A DNA stretch of 64,000 nucleotides from Zychaea mexicana (lineage: Eukaryota; Mucoromycota; Mucoromycetes; Mucorales; Lichtheimiaceae). Made by a program: the position numbers and the translations under genes. Of this stretch, positions 21,518-32,971 are shown piece after piece (position 1 is the first letter of the stretch; every line of letters starts with the position of its first letter). The stretch spans positions 186,001-250,000 of the forward strand of contig NW_026516689.1 of assembly GCF_025766255.1 (NCBI RefSeq). The letters are read 5' to 3'. The notes under the pieces are model-generated. The model was given only the letters and a program-made list of their open reading frames with translations, was not told where the DNA came from and made no database searches.

Positions 21518-22294
21518 ATGAAGTCCTTTGTCGCATTTTTGCTTCTTGTGCTTGCTACCGCTGCCAGCGCGATCGTTTGGAATCCTGAAATGTGAGGCAA
21601 CGCTAAGATAGATGATATATGTATAAAAAGAGAGACGAAAGCTATGATATATTCTACCCTATATCTCCAAAATTGTTTGCAATGATTAACTGATATGATA
21701 AAATATCTTTCGTTTTAATAATAGTACCACGCCCAATTCGGGCACCAAATGGCGCGCAGGAGAAAGTTACACCGTTCAATGGTATTTACTATCATTACAC
21801 CTATATCAACTGTGACCGAAGAATCGTATAGATTTCTGGTGCATCGACTAACTCTATTTGGCGTTTTATTTCGGTCCTGTTAGGAAACCTTCCATCAACG
21901 GCGAGAATATACCTGAGGGTGTAAAGTAAGTAAAAGGGTAGTAATAGCAGCAGTATGGTCATTAACGTCTTACTGCTCACAATCATGTAGTGGTATGATC
22001 AAGCTCGGTTACTTGGAAGACGGATCGATCAACGAACATCTTTGTAAGTTATCTTAGTATATATTTTGGCCTTAATACGTGCCAAAGAGCACGCGTTTGG
22101 GGATAAAAAAACACTAATGCATTCGTAATACTTCAGATTGGGATTTGGCTTCTGGCTTCCCACTCAACAAGGGTGCACAAAGCATTACTTTGCCTGCAGA
22201 TTTGGAAACCAAGACATCATACATCGTTGTGCTCATGGGGGATTCGGGCAACGCATCTCCCAAATTTACCATCAAAGCTGCCCGCGCTTCGTAA
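21518..22294 (+). CDS. Secreted Kre9/Knh1-like Ig-fold domain protein, 127 aa
   Basis: Five exons: 21518..21591, 21725..21781, 21884..21925, 21991..22043 and 22137..22294; the sum is 384 bases and all phases agree. A signal peptide covers residues 1-18 (MKSFVAFLLLVLATAASA). The mature part starts IVWNPEITTPNSGTKWRAGE and follows the pattern of the yeast cell-wall synthesis Kre9/Knh1 N-terminal domain (Ser-Thr-rich membrane-anchored superfamily): TPxSGTKWxAGxSYxVxW, LGYLEDGSINEHLYWDLASG, then SYIVVLMGDSGNASPKFTIK. No GPI-anchor signal or Ser/Thr stalk follows, so it is probably a soluble secreted or wall-associated beta-sandwich protein. Family members act in wall beta-glucan assembly or simply coat the surface; the exact role is not known. 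Confidence 0.87.
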
Positions 22295-22575
22295 ATAATA
22301 GTTTCGCAGTTTAGCATCTTTTCATGTTCAATTTTTTTTAAATTGTACCTGTACATACAGCCGTTTTGGATAGCAATATAATCACTTGAAAACCTATCAA
22401 ATGAAGCTTATCATGCATCTGGGGTGGTTGTGAAAAATGACGATCTCCAAGGCGACTTTTTACTCTTTTCGGCACAATGTTGACCCTCGCTGTTACACTA
22501 TCATCATGCGGTACCAGGTAAACAAAACAACGCCGTTCCTATGACTCGGGCACCATTTCAGCGATTTATACTCGT

Positions 22576-22950
22576 TTATATTAAATGACAGAGTGCTAGT
22601 ATTAGTTTTGTACAAAACGTAAATTTTCTTGTCAGATGGTCTGTTTCATAAAAAATGACGCCATTACCTAACATTGCTCCAATGTTAAATCCAACTGTAG
22701 TGGGGTTCCAGTCCGTCGCCATAGCAGCGGAGGGACTGCCTGTATAATCTAGAGTCACTTGAGTCGCCTTGAGGGAAGAATCATTGCTAGTGGTATACAG
22801 ACTGTCATCGATCGTTTGGTTTAAAGCAATGGCCACAATATAATGCGATCTATCAGCGGCAAAAGAGCTAATGTTTGAGGAGGCCCGACCATTGATTTGC
22901 ACTAGCATCATCAATTGGTTTGAGGCGGATGACTTGTATCTTGGTAACAA
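22576..22950 (-). pseudogene. C-terminal fragment of a questin-oxidase-like gene
   Basis: A 124-codon open frame with no N-terminal catalytic part. Residues from about SSLKATQVTLDYTGSPSA to DWNPTTVGFN align by eye with the end of the larger questin-oxidase-like pseudogene at 24932 (KAAQVTVDITGK, then NWNQTGIGF). Upstream of it a few helical residues can be matched loosely. No complete gene can be built, so it is read as a remnant of a second copy. Confidence is limited because similarity is to one neighbour only. Confidence 0.5.
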
Positions 22951-23080
22951 ACCAATCTACATGCTTATGACGAACCCGAATATATATCATAGTATAATGT
23001 GTTTATTTCTTTCGTTAATTAGGTACAGTGTTTTGCTCTGCTTTCTATTACACTAAGGTAGACCATGTTTTTTGGAATTA

Positions 23081-23377
23081 TTATAGGCAATCAGCGGCAC
23101 TTTCCAGTCCATTCGGTGCACAACATTTGAGATAATTTTGGGCTTCAGATAGATTTTGCACACCACAAGCATCCCTCGAAGGCTGACATGGACTTCTACT
23201 GTAGGACTGACAACATCTAAGAGTGAAAGGGTTGAATCTGATTCGAATGCATTCGGGTTCCAAGCCAAGAATTTTGTTGTCGGTGGCGGCGGCAGTGCCC
23301 GTAATGATGGTGGTGGTGGTCAAGGCGAGGACAAGACATAAAGTAGTAGTAATAATTGATGATTGTGTGCGCACCAT
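23081..23377 (-). CDS. Secreted cysteine-rich protein, hydrophobin-like cysteine order, 98 aa
   Basis: Single-exon frame, start taken at MVRTQSSIITTT (23377) because a typical signal peptide follows (hydrophobic core TLCLVLALTTTTIITGTAA; cleavage probably near residue 28-32). The mature part holds eight cysteines in the order C-CC-C-C-CC-C: spacing C-x10-CC-x7-C-x6-C-x13-CC-x10-C. That order is the hallmark of hydrophobins, but the spacing departs from class I and II patterns (short CC-to-C gap) and the sequence is less hydrophobic than usual. Other small secreted Cys-rich effectors can share the order by chance. An overlapping antisense-free alternative frame (23053-23268) lacks a signal peptide. 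No anchor or repeats. Function in surface coating or interaction is inferred from the pattern only. Confidence 0.6.
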   Translation of the reverse strand: MVRTQSSIITTTLCLVLALTTTTIITGTAAATDNKILGLEPECIRIRFNPFTLRCCQSYSRSPCQPSRDACGVQNLSEAQNYLKCCAPNGLESAADCL

Positions 23378-24931
23378 AGTTCTGATATGTATGTAATACG
23401 TATTCAATAAATTTTCAAGCGTTGTTGCTGTCCTTTTTCCTTCCCCCTACAAGCGTCGTACTATACGACTCTTTATATACACATTCTCAACTGTTTTGTA
23501 AGGAAAAGCGGATCTATCGATGTCTCTCCCCTTTATATCCGATTTTTTCAGGAACGAACTATACTACGCAGCAGGGAGAACGTTTTTTTTTTGCATGGGC
23601 GCTATCAGCCCCTTAATTCCCGTCTTAAAAAAATATGTATCCATCGCTAGCAACACTTTTTTTTTGTATAGAATGACATTTGTTAAAGTATATCGTGTAT
23701 TTTGTTGAAATATATCTTCAAAAGCCTTCTTTTGCTGTTGTAGTTCATTGTTTCTGAGATCTACTCATGCTCCAAGTGCGCTCCTTGAGTTACCGAGAAC
23801 TTATCAGCCGGTTGAATAGAGTGAATTTAAGGGGGCAAAGAGGGAGCATATTGGATGTGCGCATTTCGAATTTTTTGTTGTATGGGAGTGTATGTATGCA
23901 CCACTGAGTGCTTTACTGTCGTACGAGGAGACTTTAGGGACTCGCTTACTGTTGTAGAGCTGTGGTAGATTTATTTTTCAAATGCAAGAAGGATGTGTTG
24001 TGTTTTTGGTGGCGAATAGAACAAAATAATTACATACGTAATGTATTGTTATGTAGAGCATACATATATATCATATGGAAACGAGAAAGAGGAAGGTAGA
24101 AGATAAAAGCGCCTTCCTTTAACACGAGAGATTACTGCTGGCTGTTTTTACGTGAAGAGGTCTTCATTCAATCAAAAACTGTATAGTGTATGTGTAACTC
24201 ATCTATAATTCATGATGAAGAGAGTACAGTAGTGCCAGCTCAGTTGTGATTTTTGATATCAATATCCATCTGAATTAACGATTTGACGTGATGCTTCTTT
24301 TCCGAGTATTATTGGAAGAAATCTGCATAAACAGCAAACCAATGTTTCCAGGGCGAGGTAGTTGAATAGCTGGACATATTCCTAGGTAGTTTTTAGCTTC
24401 AAACGTAACATATGTTAAATTATGTTGCACGGCAAGTATAGTATTTATATTCTTGTGCACTATGTATACATACGAATTGCAACCTTGTACTAAGGCGTAC
24501 CAAATAAGTCACAGATGTCTTTAGATATACACAAGAAGTGTGTCTCGATCAGCTCTTAAACTCCTTGCTCTCCTTTCCTAACATCTCTTCCTGCCTAGGA
24601 TGATTTTTAATATAAATTGATTGTATAATTTACCTCAGAAATCTAGCACTAACTTCCAATAATACTGGAGCAATATCAATGTCAACGGATATAAACGTGG
24701 TAGTACTTTTACAAACTCCAGAGCTCATTGAAGCACGGATTTTTTTCGGGGCATAATTTGCAATGCCAACAACTGATAAAAGAGTCGGTCATACTTTTTT
24801 AAGAAACTTCAGTGCAAATGTATACTAAGTTAATTTTCTATTTGTGATTGTAAAGAAGTGCTACTTCATTGTTGTCGTTGTTAGATACTTAGCAACATAC
24901 TGTAGTCTACATTATGCAGTAGTCTGTACAT
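23378..24931. other. Intergenic, no gene seen
   Basis: About 1.5 kb of AT-rich sequence between the Cys-rich protein and the questin-oxidase-like relic. Frames are short and composed of low-complexity codons; nothing supported. Confidence 0.4.
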
Positions 24932-26470
24932 TCATTCCTCCTTCCAAGTTTGCTCAAATCCAATACCCGTTTGATTCCAATTGCTCCCCATGAATGGTCC
25001 TTTGCCAGTTATGTCCACTGTCACTTGTGCCGCCTTAAGTAAGATGTCATCCCTCGGACTACCGTACACAATTTGTGCAAAAGCGATTGCACGCACAGCC
25101 TTAACGCAATGAACTTCATTAGCCGCAAGAGCAAGCTTGATCACATCCAACCATGGGTTCGCACTGCCATCGACGACTGCTTGCTGTGGTGACTTGTATT
25201 CTGCTAGAGAATCCAACTGCAAGCTAGGGCATCCCCGTGAAACATAATGCAACAATGCTTCGGAAATATGGCCACGCAAAAGGAGTTCTGCTTGACCCGG
25301 CTCCAAGAATGATACAATGGTGTAAACTGCATGGACAGAAGTTAGGATATGCACCAAGTAGAAGTCTAATTTGGTCCCTTGTTTGCGGATGCCAGCAGCA
25401 GCATGTATAAAATATGCAGTTTATATACAGTTTTTTGAGGCTTGTCTCAGGATCTATATTGATGCGTACAAGGAAATTAGAGCCATGCATCATTATATGA
25501 GGTAAAGGCCATTGGTATAGTACTGTATTACCCGTATAATCCCACTGGCTTGCGTATTCGCGCAACTTAGCTGCAGCGCGGAGATTTTCAAGTACTGTCA
25601 TAAAATCGTCGGTAAACTTGATAAACTTGATCATGTCGTCGAACTCGGTGTCTGTGCGAATAGCGTTGATAATCTCTTCGATACATCTTTTCTTCTGATC
25701 ACCCGCTGCCATGCCAAATTTGGCATCATGCCCATCAATTAAAAGGGGCTTCAGCAGCGGAGCATACATAAGTCCAGAGGTGCAAGCAGCCATGGCCAAT
25801 CGCTCGGCAGCAATATCTGGTAAAGTGAACTCTAGCGCGTATGCAATGTGGATTAAAGGATGATATGCACCGCCAGAAACATGAAGCAGCATGTCATCCT
25901 TGAACATACCGTGTTTTTCGATTTCTTCTTTGAACATGCCCAAATAACTCGTGTACGCGCCGAGGTTACCGAGCTCTAGGCGATAAATGTCTCGAGTCAG
26001 CTTCGTGCTGATAGGATCAGGTAAAGGCCGGATGTACGAGGCATGAATGTCAAAGATCTCTTGCAGTCGTTTCATGCTAGCGCCCCATGTAATAGGCAGC
26101 CAGATAGTGATGTATGAAATGGCTATGCATATACAATTATAATGATGTACACCAAATCCAGCAAGCAAAGTTGATGCATAATGTTTCTTGATCACATGAT
26201 GATCGGCGGAAACGCCCGTCGCTGGATATATCTACACACTCTTGCTTACTTGTAAAAACCCATGCTGTTCAAGAAAACATCATACTCCTTGTGGTATTTT
26301 GAAGTAAGGTATGTTTTGACAAATCAAGTAAAGGTGGTTGCTGTACCAGGAATTCGTAGGGCGTGATGTTTTGTAATAGGCACAGATTTCTTGGAAGCTG
26401 TCATTTGTCGTTATTGCTGCTCTGGGAGAAAGTAACGCTTTTGGGATGGTAGAAGGAGAAACTAGAGAAT
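24932..26470 (-). pseudogene. Questin oxidase-like (DUF4243) gene with multiple frameshifts
   Basis: Long homology to the questin oxidase-like family (Baeyer-Villiger-type oxidases of fungal polyketide pathways, e.g. GedK, and relatives of unknown role). Readable in order: a leading block (EFLVQQPPLLDLSKHT), KYHKEYDVFLNSMGF, DHHVIKKHYASTLLAGFG, MKRLQEIFDIHASYIRPLPD, then LGAYTSYLGMFKEEIEKHG, SGGAYHPLIHIAYALEFTLP, and after an intron (GTAATA...ATATAG) DPETSLKKLYINCIFYT, TKLDFYLVHILTSVHAVYT and the C-terminal end. The C-terminal two blocks are separated by a +1 shift in a GGG/CCC run at 25376-25378. Other frame changes sit near 26310, 26210 and 26100. Either the gene is dead or several indels are assembly errors; several independent breaks favour the first. 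Confidence 0.7.
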
Positions 26471-27088
26471 CGTTTTAAAAAAATTTTATCGAATCCTAAT
26501 GATGTATAGCTTATAGATTTGTTTGGCGTCATGAGCATCCACTCTTGATTGAGCACACTGTATACTTACACATGCAACTTCAGCAAATACCGAATAGAAA
26601 AAGTGAAGCACCGCTAAGCGGAAAAAGAAAAAAAGGTAAAAAAAAAAGAGATGCTTGGCGAAAGGTCTGTTGTTTATTTTAAACATCTTATGCTTAAGTG
26701 CAAGATAAAGTTTCGACTCGTTGTAGTCAAACAAACTGCGTTACACGACAGCCTGAGCTATCATGAATTCATGCAGATGCGGGGCTGTGGGCGAGAACTG
26801 CTGTCACGCATCATTGGCCGTTGCGGCTGACTTTTGTATCTTCTTCCGATGTCGCTCTACATGCTACTCTGCTCTCAACAGGATCGTCTCGTTTGTCCAA
26901 ATACATCTACCTTTCTATTGACTCCTTCTCCAACTGGAAGAGTGGGACAAGTAGCAATTTGAATCCGTTGCTCTATGATGCATGAGGATTATAAATCTTA
27001 CATGCAATAAACGTTGCTGTTAGGCTTTACCTTGTCCTTCCTACTAGTTTTATCTTCCATCTGTCTTCTTCCTCTTTCTCAATCTGCA
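26471..27088. other. Intergenic, promoter side of next gene
   Basis: About 600 bases, AT-rich. TTATAAAT about 100 bases before the next ATG (near 26990) looks like a TATA element. No ORF supported. Confidence 0.4.
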
Positions 27089-27911
27089 ATGTTTCCGAAA
27101 AAACGCTCTAACAGACATAAGAACCCTAATTACCCAATGGTAAAGAATTATTGCCGTTATCGACTTGTGCAAAACCCATCTATAACTTTCTTTACATAGG
27201 ACGACTTTCGACCTTCCAAAAAAAGAGTCAACTTCAAAAACCCACTTGTAAATCGCTATTTCTTTGCATAACTCTCATAGTCTAATTGTTCTTCTTACAT
27301 AGCGTGCCAATAATTCCTCAAAAAAACACCTTTGCAAAACCTTACGCCTACGCAACGACCCTTACTGCATCAAAAAGCACTCTCAACCTACTTTGTCCTG
27401 GGGTGACTTGCAATTATTGGTCCATTAAGACGAACACAGTGACTTCTGGACCTCTTTTTTCGAAGGTTTAACACGTCCAACAACTAACGTCGCCAAGATA
27501 ACACCTAAGTAATACACTTTTTCATCCGTATTAGACGCAGACACCTCCAGTTGTTATCACACTGCGGGAGCCATCGCTTCCGCCAACAACATTCCATCTC
27601 AACCTCAATCTACTCTACCATCACCACAGCCATCGCCACAGACTATAAGCAAGGCTGTTCAAACAACCTCACCATCACCTCCTCCCACACACAGTGCCGG
27701 TGTCCAAGCGAACTTGCATCCCATCAAACAATCGCAAGAACATCGTGCCCGCCGTTTACTGGAACATGTTCAGCGCATGATTTCAACTCTAAACACCATC
27801 CAACCATCCCCTTCTTCTCCGTACGTTCTTCTTCACCATGAGTACAGCGCAGTCGATCGTTTTAAAGATCACATATCTCAATTCTTAGACAGCTTTTACA
27901 TCGAACATTAA
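27089..27911 (+). CDS. Unknown basic/Pro-rich protein, 189 aa, four exons
   Basis: Exons 27089..27139, 27200..27247, 27303..27402 and 27541..27911; the sum is 570 bases, phases consistent, with GTAAAG/GTAAAT/GTGACT donors and TAG/CAG acceptors. The product is highly basic at the start (MFPKKRSNRHKNPNYPM, then FRPSKKRVNFKNP), has a central Ser/Pro/Thr-rich linker with PSPQPSPQ and SPSPPPT, and a helical end (HRARRLLEHVQRMISTLNTI, then DRFKDHISQFLDSFYIEH). The compact C-terminal helical region resembles a small interaction module. I recognise no family. The third donor is the weakest call; another GT would leave a stop in frame. Confidence 0.55.
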
Positions 27912-27967
27912 TCTGTGCGCACGCGATTCAAACCTTCGACTCTCCGTTTCGAGAAGAAGCTATTTTG

Positions 27968-28477
27968 TTAATATCTCCTCCAATGGCACCAATATCGACC
28001 GATAAGGCAAGTTGTCAACAAAAATAAGAAAAAGGAGGATAGTGAGAAAGAGATAATGCGTGTGTGTGTGTGTGTGAAAGAGGAGAGGTACACCGAGTAA
28101 AGCGTAATGATGGATACAGATTGATAAAACAAACATACGTCGTCAAGGAGTATGGTGGTAACATAGCACTGTACGATACTGCTTCTTACTGGCAATTGTA
28201 TAACCATAAGGTTACCACTGCTCCGTTGTGCCGATACCAAAAGCGCTTCGCAGCAAGGGTTCCACAAACTCTCCTTCCCGCTTATGAAAGTCAATTGTCC
28301 TTTTCTGCAGTCGCTTTCCAATCGAATCCCCTTCCTGTTGTAACCTGCAGAACGAAATTTTATAAGTGATAACAGATAAAAAATAGAAAAAGGGAGAGGG
28401 GGATAGCGCCGCGTAGTAGTACAGCATATCGTTTCACATTTTAGCTGCTTGCTCCCTTCACTGGAAGCTTTATGCAT
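27968..28477 (-). other. Possible short gene or exon, unresolved
   Basis: A 45-residue stretch on the minus strand (QQEGDSIGKRLQKRTIDFHK to FGIGTTEQW, about 28212-28345) follows a good acceptor (CTGCAG) and reads like a charged helical protein end. An upstream block with MHKASSEGSKQLK (about 28430-28475) looks like a start, but no splice phase joins them. A GT dinucleotide repeat (about 28059-28077) lies downstream. I report only a possible coding region. Confidence 0.25.
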
Positions 28478-28479
28478 AG

Positions 28480-31400
28480 TAGCGTCAGCATAGTTTATTT
28501 GTTCCTTTATGAAACTACAGCATCCCCGGATAGGAATAAGAAGTGTTGTAGCATGCAGCGACTGGTGTGATGGAGATAGACCTGTCAGCAGGTTCAGTCT
28601 CCTCTTACACTAATAGAATATTTTGCATTAACAAGCACCACAGCCAACAACATTATATAACAACAACAAACTTCTTCTCCAATTTATCCCATGCTAATTT
28701 CAAAAAGGCTAATAATGTGCATTCGGGTACACCCGTAGTAGGAAATCCTCGGGTGAGTTATACACTTTGTCTCTTTAAGGAGCAATAGCAATAACGATGT
28801 TCTCGAAACAAAAAAAAAAAAAGAAAAACAAATGGTAGATGCTGCCCCACATACTAGGGATGCTGATTACATACTTAACAGCAGTAACAGCAGGTTCTTT
28901 TCGTTTTCGGAATGTTGATCGATGCATCCGGTTTTAAATTAACAATCCTTAACCGACGCCTTCCATTCTCCTTTACATATACCCTAAAGAATTCATCTCC
29001 CTTTCTGATGAATCTTGTCCTGCACGTAAGTACGCTAAAAATATACTGTTGCTGCTACTACAACCCCTCTTCTTCTGTTAGTACTACCCCGACAGACGAC
29101 ACGTATTATATATTTATCATTTTCTCTCTACCACGCTCCCTCTACTCTTCTCCTCTCCAGCCTTCTCTCCTCCCCTTTCCACCCCCTCTACAAACATCTT
29201 TTTTCAAGTAGAAACATTGTAGCTCTTCTTTTTTGTGCCAGTTTCAGTCCACGAACAAAAATGACTCCTGGATCTCATAAAGGAAAACCGACAAGCTGCA
29301 AACCACTGTCGGCTCCTTTACCGGGAATCGGGGATGAGTGAAGATGTGAGACAAAAAGATTCTCTTTCCTCCTAAAAGGAGGGGCTGCTTATGTACACTT
29401 TCTATCCCAATTATCATTGAATTTTTTCAAGGACTTTAATAATAAGAAGTAATACCGACAGCAGCAGCAGTAGCAGCAGCGACAACACAGACGATTCCTA
29501 TCATAATCGTGGAAACTCCTGCTTCTACTGCATATATTGCAAAAAAAATCCAGACGTTGTGTTCTTTCTCTCTCTACCAGAGACTACTTGCAATAGGGCA
29601 GATCCCCGCAATCTTTGACTTTGACTAATTCTGTTTTTATGGGGGGGGGGGTGGAGAGGGAAATGTTTGTTATATTGGCGTAGCACCAATAGCAGCCACC
29701 GCTTCTCTTTGGCAGTGATAATCTCATCAAGTTTATTAGTGGAGCAAAGGAGAAGGAGCTATATACTTCCATGGTGCGCAATCTCAGAAGTAGTTTACGT
29801 ATTTTCAATGTAATACAGAATACATGTGATATTAAATGTGATTAATTGATGCATATCCACATTGATAAAGTTCTGTAAACATCACAGAGAAACAATGAAA
29901 AGTGGAACAACACATCCCGTTACATATTATACGTGAAGTAGGTAAGTGCATCAGCAGTGTGTAAAATGAAAGTTTAATACCTTTCCTATTTTTCAGCATG
30001 GCAACAACAAGTTATAAAAAGGAACAACATCCTCATGTGCTGTATTTTCAACACAATTCAAGCGAAACTAATTAATAAAAAGCCAACAACATCGATAACA
30101 TTTATAGCTCGTGCTTTTTACACTTACCAACATAGTAATAAAATGAAGCTGACCATAGCAGTAGTAGTCGTTACGGTTGATGGCGCGTCCTTCTAAAGAC
30201 TACACTTAGTTGCGGAACAAGTACATATCCAACCGGTATGGTTGTCGTCGTCTTGTTTTGCCTAACATATTTTGAAGGGAGAGTGTGAACGTCCTATCTA
30301 CTTTTAAGTGTGTACGTGGGTATCATATGCTTAACTTATTGAAAATATTAGGGAAGGAAGAATCAAGTTTTTATTATTTGGTGAGAGGTTTGGGGGTCGG
30401 AAGGAAGTTACACAGGGTTATCGAAAAATACAAGTCGCCCCCCGGAAGGAACGGCACGCAGTATACCGTACTTAAATAAGGTAGTGTTCTTAACTTTATT
30501 GGGAAGGAAGGATTGGAGGGATAGCTCCTGTAACAGAAGAGTATAACATATCGCTCTCTATGAAACGACATGCAACATCTACTGACGCTTTTTTATTACC
30601 CCTTTGATCTTGCATATATGCATGGTACTTACAACGTACTTCTTGCTGCTGCTGTACGTATACCACACCTGATAGATCTCTGCTCGGAAACAAGAAGAAT
30701 GCATACCATCGCCAATGTCTTCTTTTCCCTCCTCCAGCTCCTCTCAAAAGTCCCTTCCATCTCTCTTTCTCTCGTGGGAGCGCGCAAAAAAGCGTATGCA
30801 ATGCACAGGCATCATGCTATCTACAACACAGATGGTGATGACGCGTCTGCTGCATTAGCACGCCGTTCCAAAAAACAAACGGGTTACCTTTCATTGGGTT
30901 CAATACATAAAATAAGCGTGTTATAGGATATAATACAGAAAATAAACCCATCACTTAGTAGTTATTTGCTACATTAGCGACGACCTTTCTCAAGGGGTGC
31001 AGAGGGAGAGCAAGTTCATTCACCACCTCTCCCGTCCCCATTCACCATCAAGAGCAGCAACCGCTGCTCTACATATCTCTCTTGCGTTGCATGCAAGTTA
31101 CACTGTAAAAACGCTGATCATGGGGTCTACCTATTAACACTTATGAAAAGACGAAATCCGGGATTCCAACTTGCTATTTTAAAAGAATAGCTAATAAGCT
31201 TATTTTCATGTGCATATCACATAGTACATACTTCTGCCTGATACTGGCCACCAGCGTCTTTTGCTACACGCATCTGCAACGCTATGCGAAAATATATGCT
31301 GCAGGAGAGAAACAAGATTCATTGCATTATGCTTCGCAGTGTAAGGATCGATGATTTTCTCCATTTATAGCAAACTACTTGAGTTAGTATAGACCATTAA

Positions 31401-32221
31401 TTATATTACGCGACAATTAAATCAATGTTTAGCAGATATAAGAAGTCAAATTGTTTTTTACAGGCTAAATTTTTTATTATAATTTTTTTTGAAGCAAGAA
31501 ACTGTATACAAAAGGAAAGAGACTACTAATAACTGCAAAAAGAGAAAAATGCTGTGTAAAAGGTTAAGTGCGGATAGTGTGCGTGCGAGATATACTATTT
31601 ATGGAGGAGTGGGGACAGGGGAAACAGAGAGTGTGCAAGGATAATTAACGTGTTTTTCTTTTTTACTTGTGTGCGTGCGTGCGTGCAAAGATGTTTTGAC
31701 TTAATGTACGATAATAAGAGAGTAGAGTAATAAGTAATAAAAAAGAGGAGGCGAGCTATTTGTAAAAGAAGAAGGGGAAAAGAAAGCATATACAAATAAA
31801 GAGTAGATAACGGAATAACAGTGATGATAAAAAGGACTCATGCGATGTTGTTGATGCTGGTGATGCATTGTTGTTGTTTTTTTTGGGTGTTCTGGTAAAG
31901 TGAAAGGTTTGTTGATGTGATTGACAGACAGACAAAATGAAAAAATAGAGAGAAAGAGAGAGAGAGAGAGAGAGTAGACATGAGCATAACGTATGTTTGT
32001 TGAATCGGGTTTGGGGAGAAGAGGAGTGGATTAGAAGAAAAAGATAAGGGGAATCCTTTTTTTCGGGGTAAGGGTTAACGATTTTTGTTTTGCAGGCGAG
32101 CAAAAGATAAAGTAGAAAATGAATGAAAAGGACATAAAGAAACTATACACAAAAACGAAGACAAATAGAGAAGAAGATTGGAAGATAAAGAAATCGGCAC
32201 TGCTCAATAAGATTCTAATGA
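28480..32221. other. Gene-poor region, 3.7 kb
   Basis: No gene that I can assemble. A few exon-like pieces occur (e.g. 28715-28755 ending in GTGAGT, and a CT-rich tract at 29120-29210), and the 3' flank of the homeodomain gene contains an AG dinucleotide run (about 31950-31974) and an ACG/TGCG run near 31670. Overall AT-rich, with homopolymers (G run at 29641). Confidence 0.45.
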
Positions 32222-32971
32222 TTAGTGGAGGATGATCGAATCGATAGATGTGGGGCTAGGGTATGCCGACTGTGATGGGGTAGAAGGAAGCTGAAGGGGC
32301 GGCAAAGCGATGTGGGAGGGCCGAGAAGAAGAACAGGAATCGTAGTGATACTGCTGCTCCCGCTGACTATGGTGGTGGTAGTGGTGCTGTTGCTGATGCT
32401 GCCATGAAGGAGGTGACAAGGGTGGAGAAATTGGAGGGAGAGTAGAACCGGTTGATGATGCTGGTGAGCCGTAGCAGGGGTGCAATTGTTGCTGCTGCTG
32501 CTGATGCTGCTGATGAGGATGGGGGTGAAAGTGGTGCAAAGGCGATGTTGGACTAGCGGAAGAAGGCTTTCTAACCTGTTGTTGCTGCTGTTGTCGTTCG
32601 CGTGTTCGCAACGACTGGCGCTTGTTTTGGAACCAGATTTGGACCGCCCGCGGACTCATGCCAAGCTGCTTACCAAGCTCGATGCGAAGCTCGGTCGAGG
32701 GAAAGTAGGTTTGGCTAAAGATGTGATTCAAGACAGAAAGCTGTGAAGGTGACGCGCGTTTGCGCTTGGCTTTCAAAGGTGTCTGCGAGTACGAAGGGCG
32801 GTAGGCAGCGGCGCTAGTAGGTGCGTGATGATGGTGGTATGGATGATATGCTGGTGGGCTTGACACAGGTGGCAGCAAGCTGTGGACCTCAAGTGGCATG
32901 GTTGTGGGTTTGCGTGGAGGATTGAGCAAATCGGCCAATGGAGGTAAGGTGCAAGTTGTTGATACTTTCAT
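32222..32971 (-). CDS. Homeodomain transcription factor, 249 aa
   Basis: Single exon; start taken at MKVSTTCTLPPLADLLN (32971), the first ATG after 5' sequence lacking coding character. The homeodomain covers about residues 67-127: KAKRKRASPSQLSVLNHIF, YFPSTELRIELGKQLG, and helix 3 with the invariant core WFQNKRQSLRTR. Flanks are Pro/His/Gln/Ser-rich, and the short PPLADLLNPPRK motif at the N-terminus is reminiscent of a conserved peptide in fungal Yox1/Pho2-type factors. Family role: sequence-specific DNA binding; nuclear. Helix 3 carries Gln at position 50 (Q-I-W-F-Q-N), as in Antp-type specificity. The target genes cannot be deduced. Poly-Gln and poly-His tracts after the domain are long trinucleotide runs. 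Confidence 0.9.
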   Translation of the reverse strand: MKVSTTCTLPPLADLLNPPRKPTTMPLEVHSLLPPVSSPPAYHPYHHHHAPTSAAAYRPSYSQTPLKAKRKRASPSQLSVLNHIFSQTYFPSTELRIELGKQLGMSPRAVQIWFQNKRQSLRTRERQQQQQQVRKPSSASPTSPLHHFHPHPHQQHQQQQQQLHPCYGSPASSTGSTLPPISPPLSPPSWQHQQQHHYHHHSQREQQYHYDSCSSSRPSHIALPPLQLPSTPSQSAYPSPTSIDSIILH

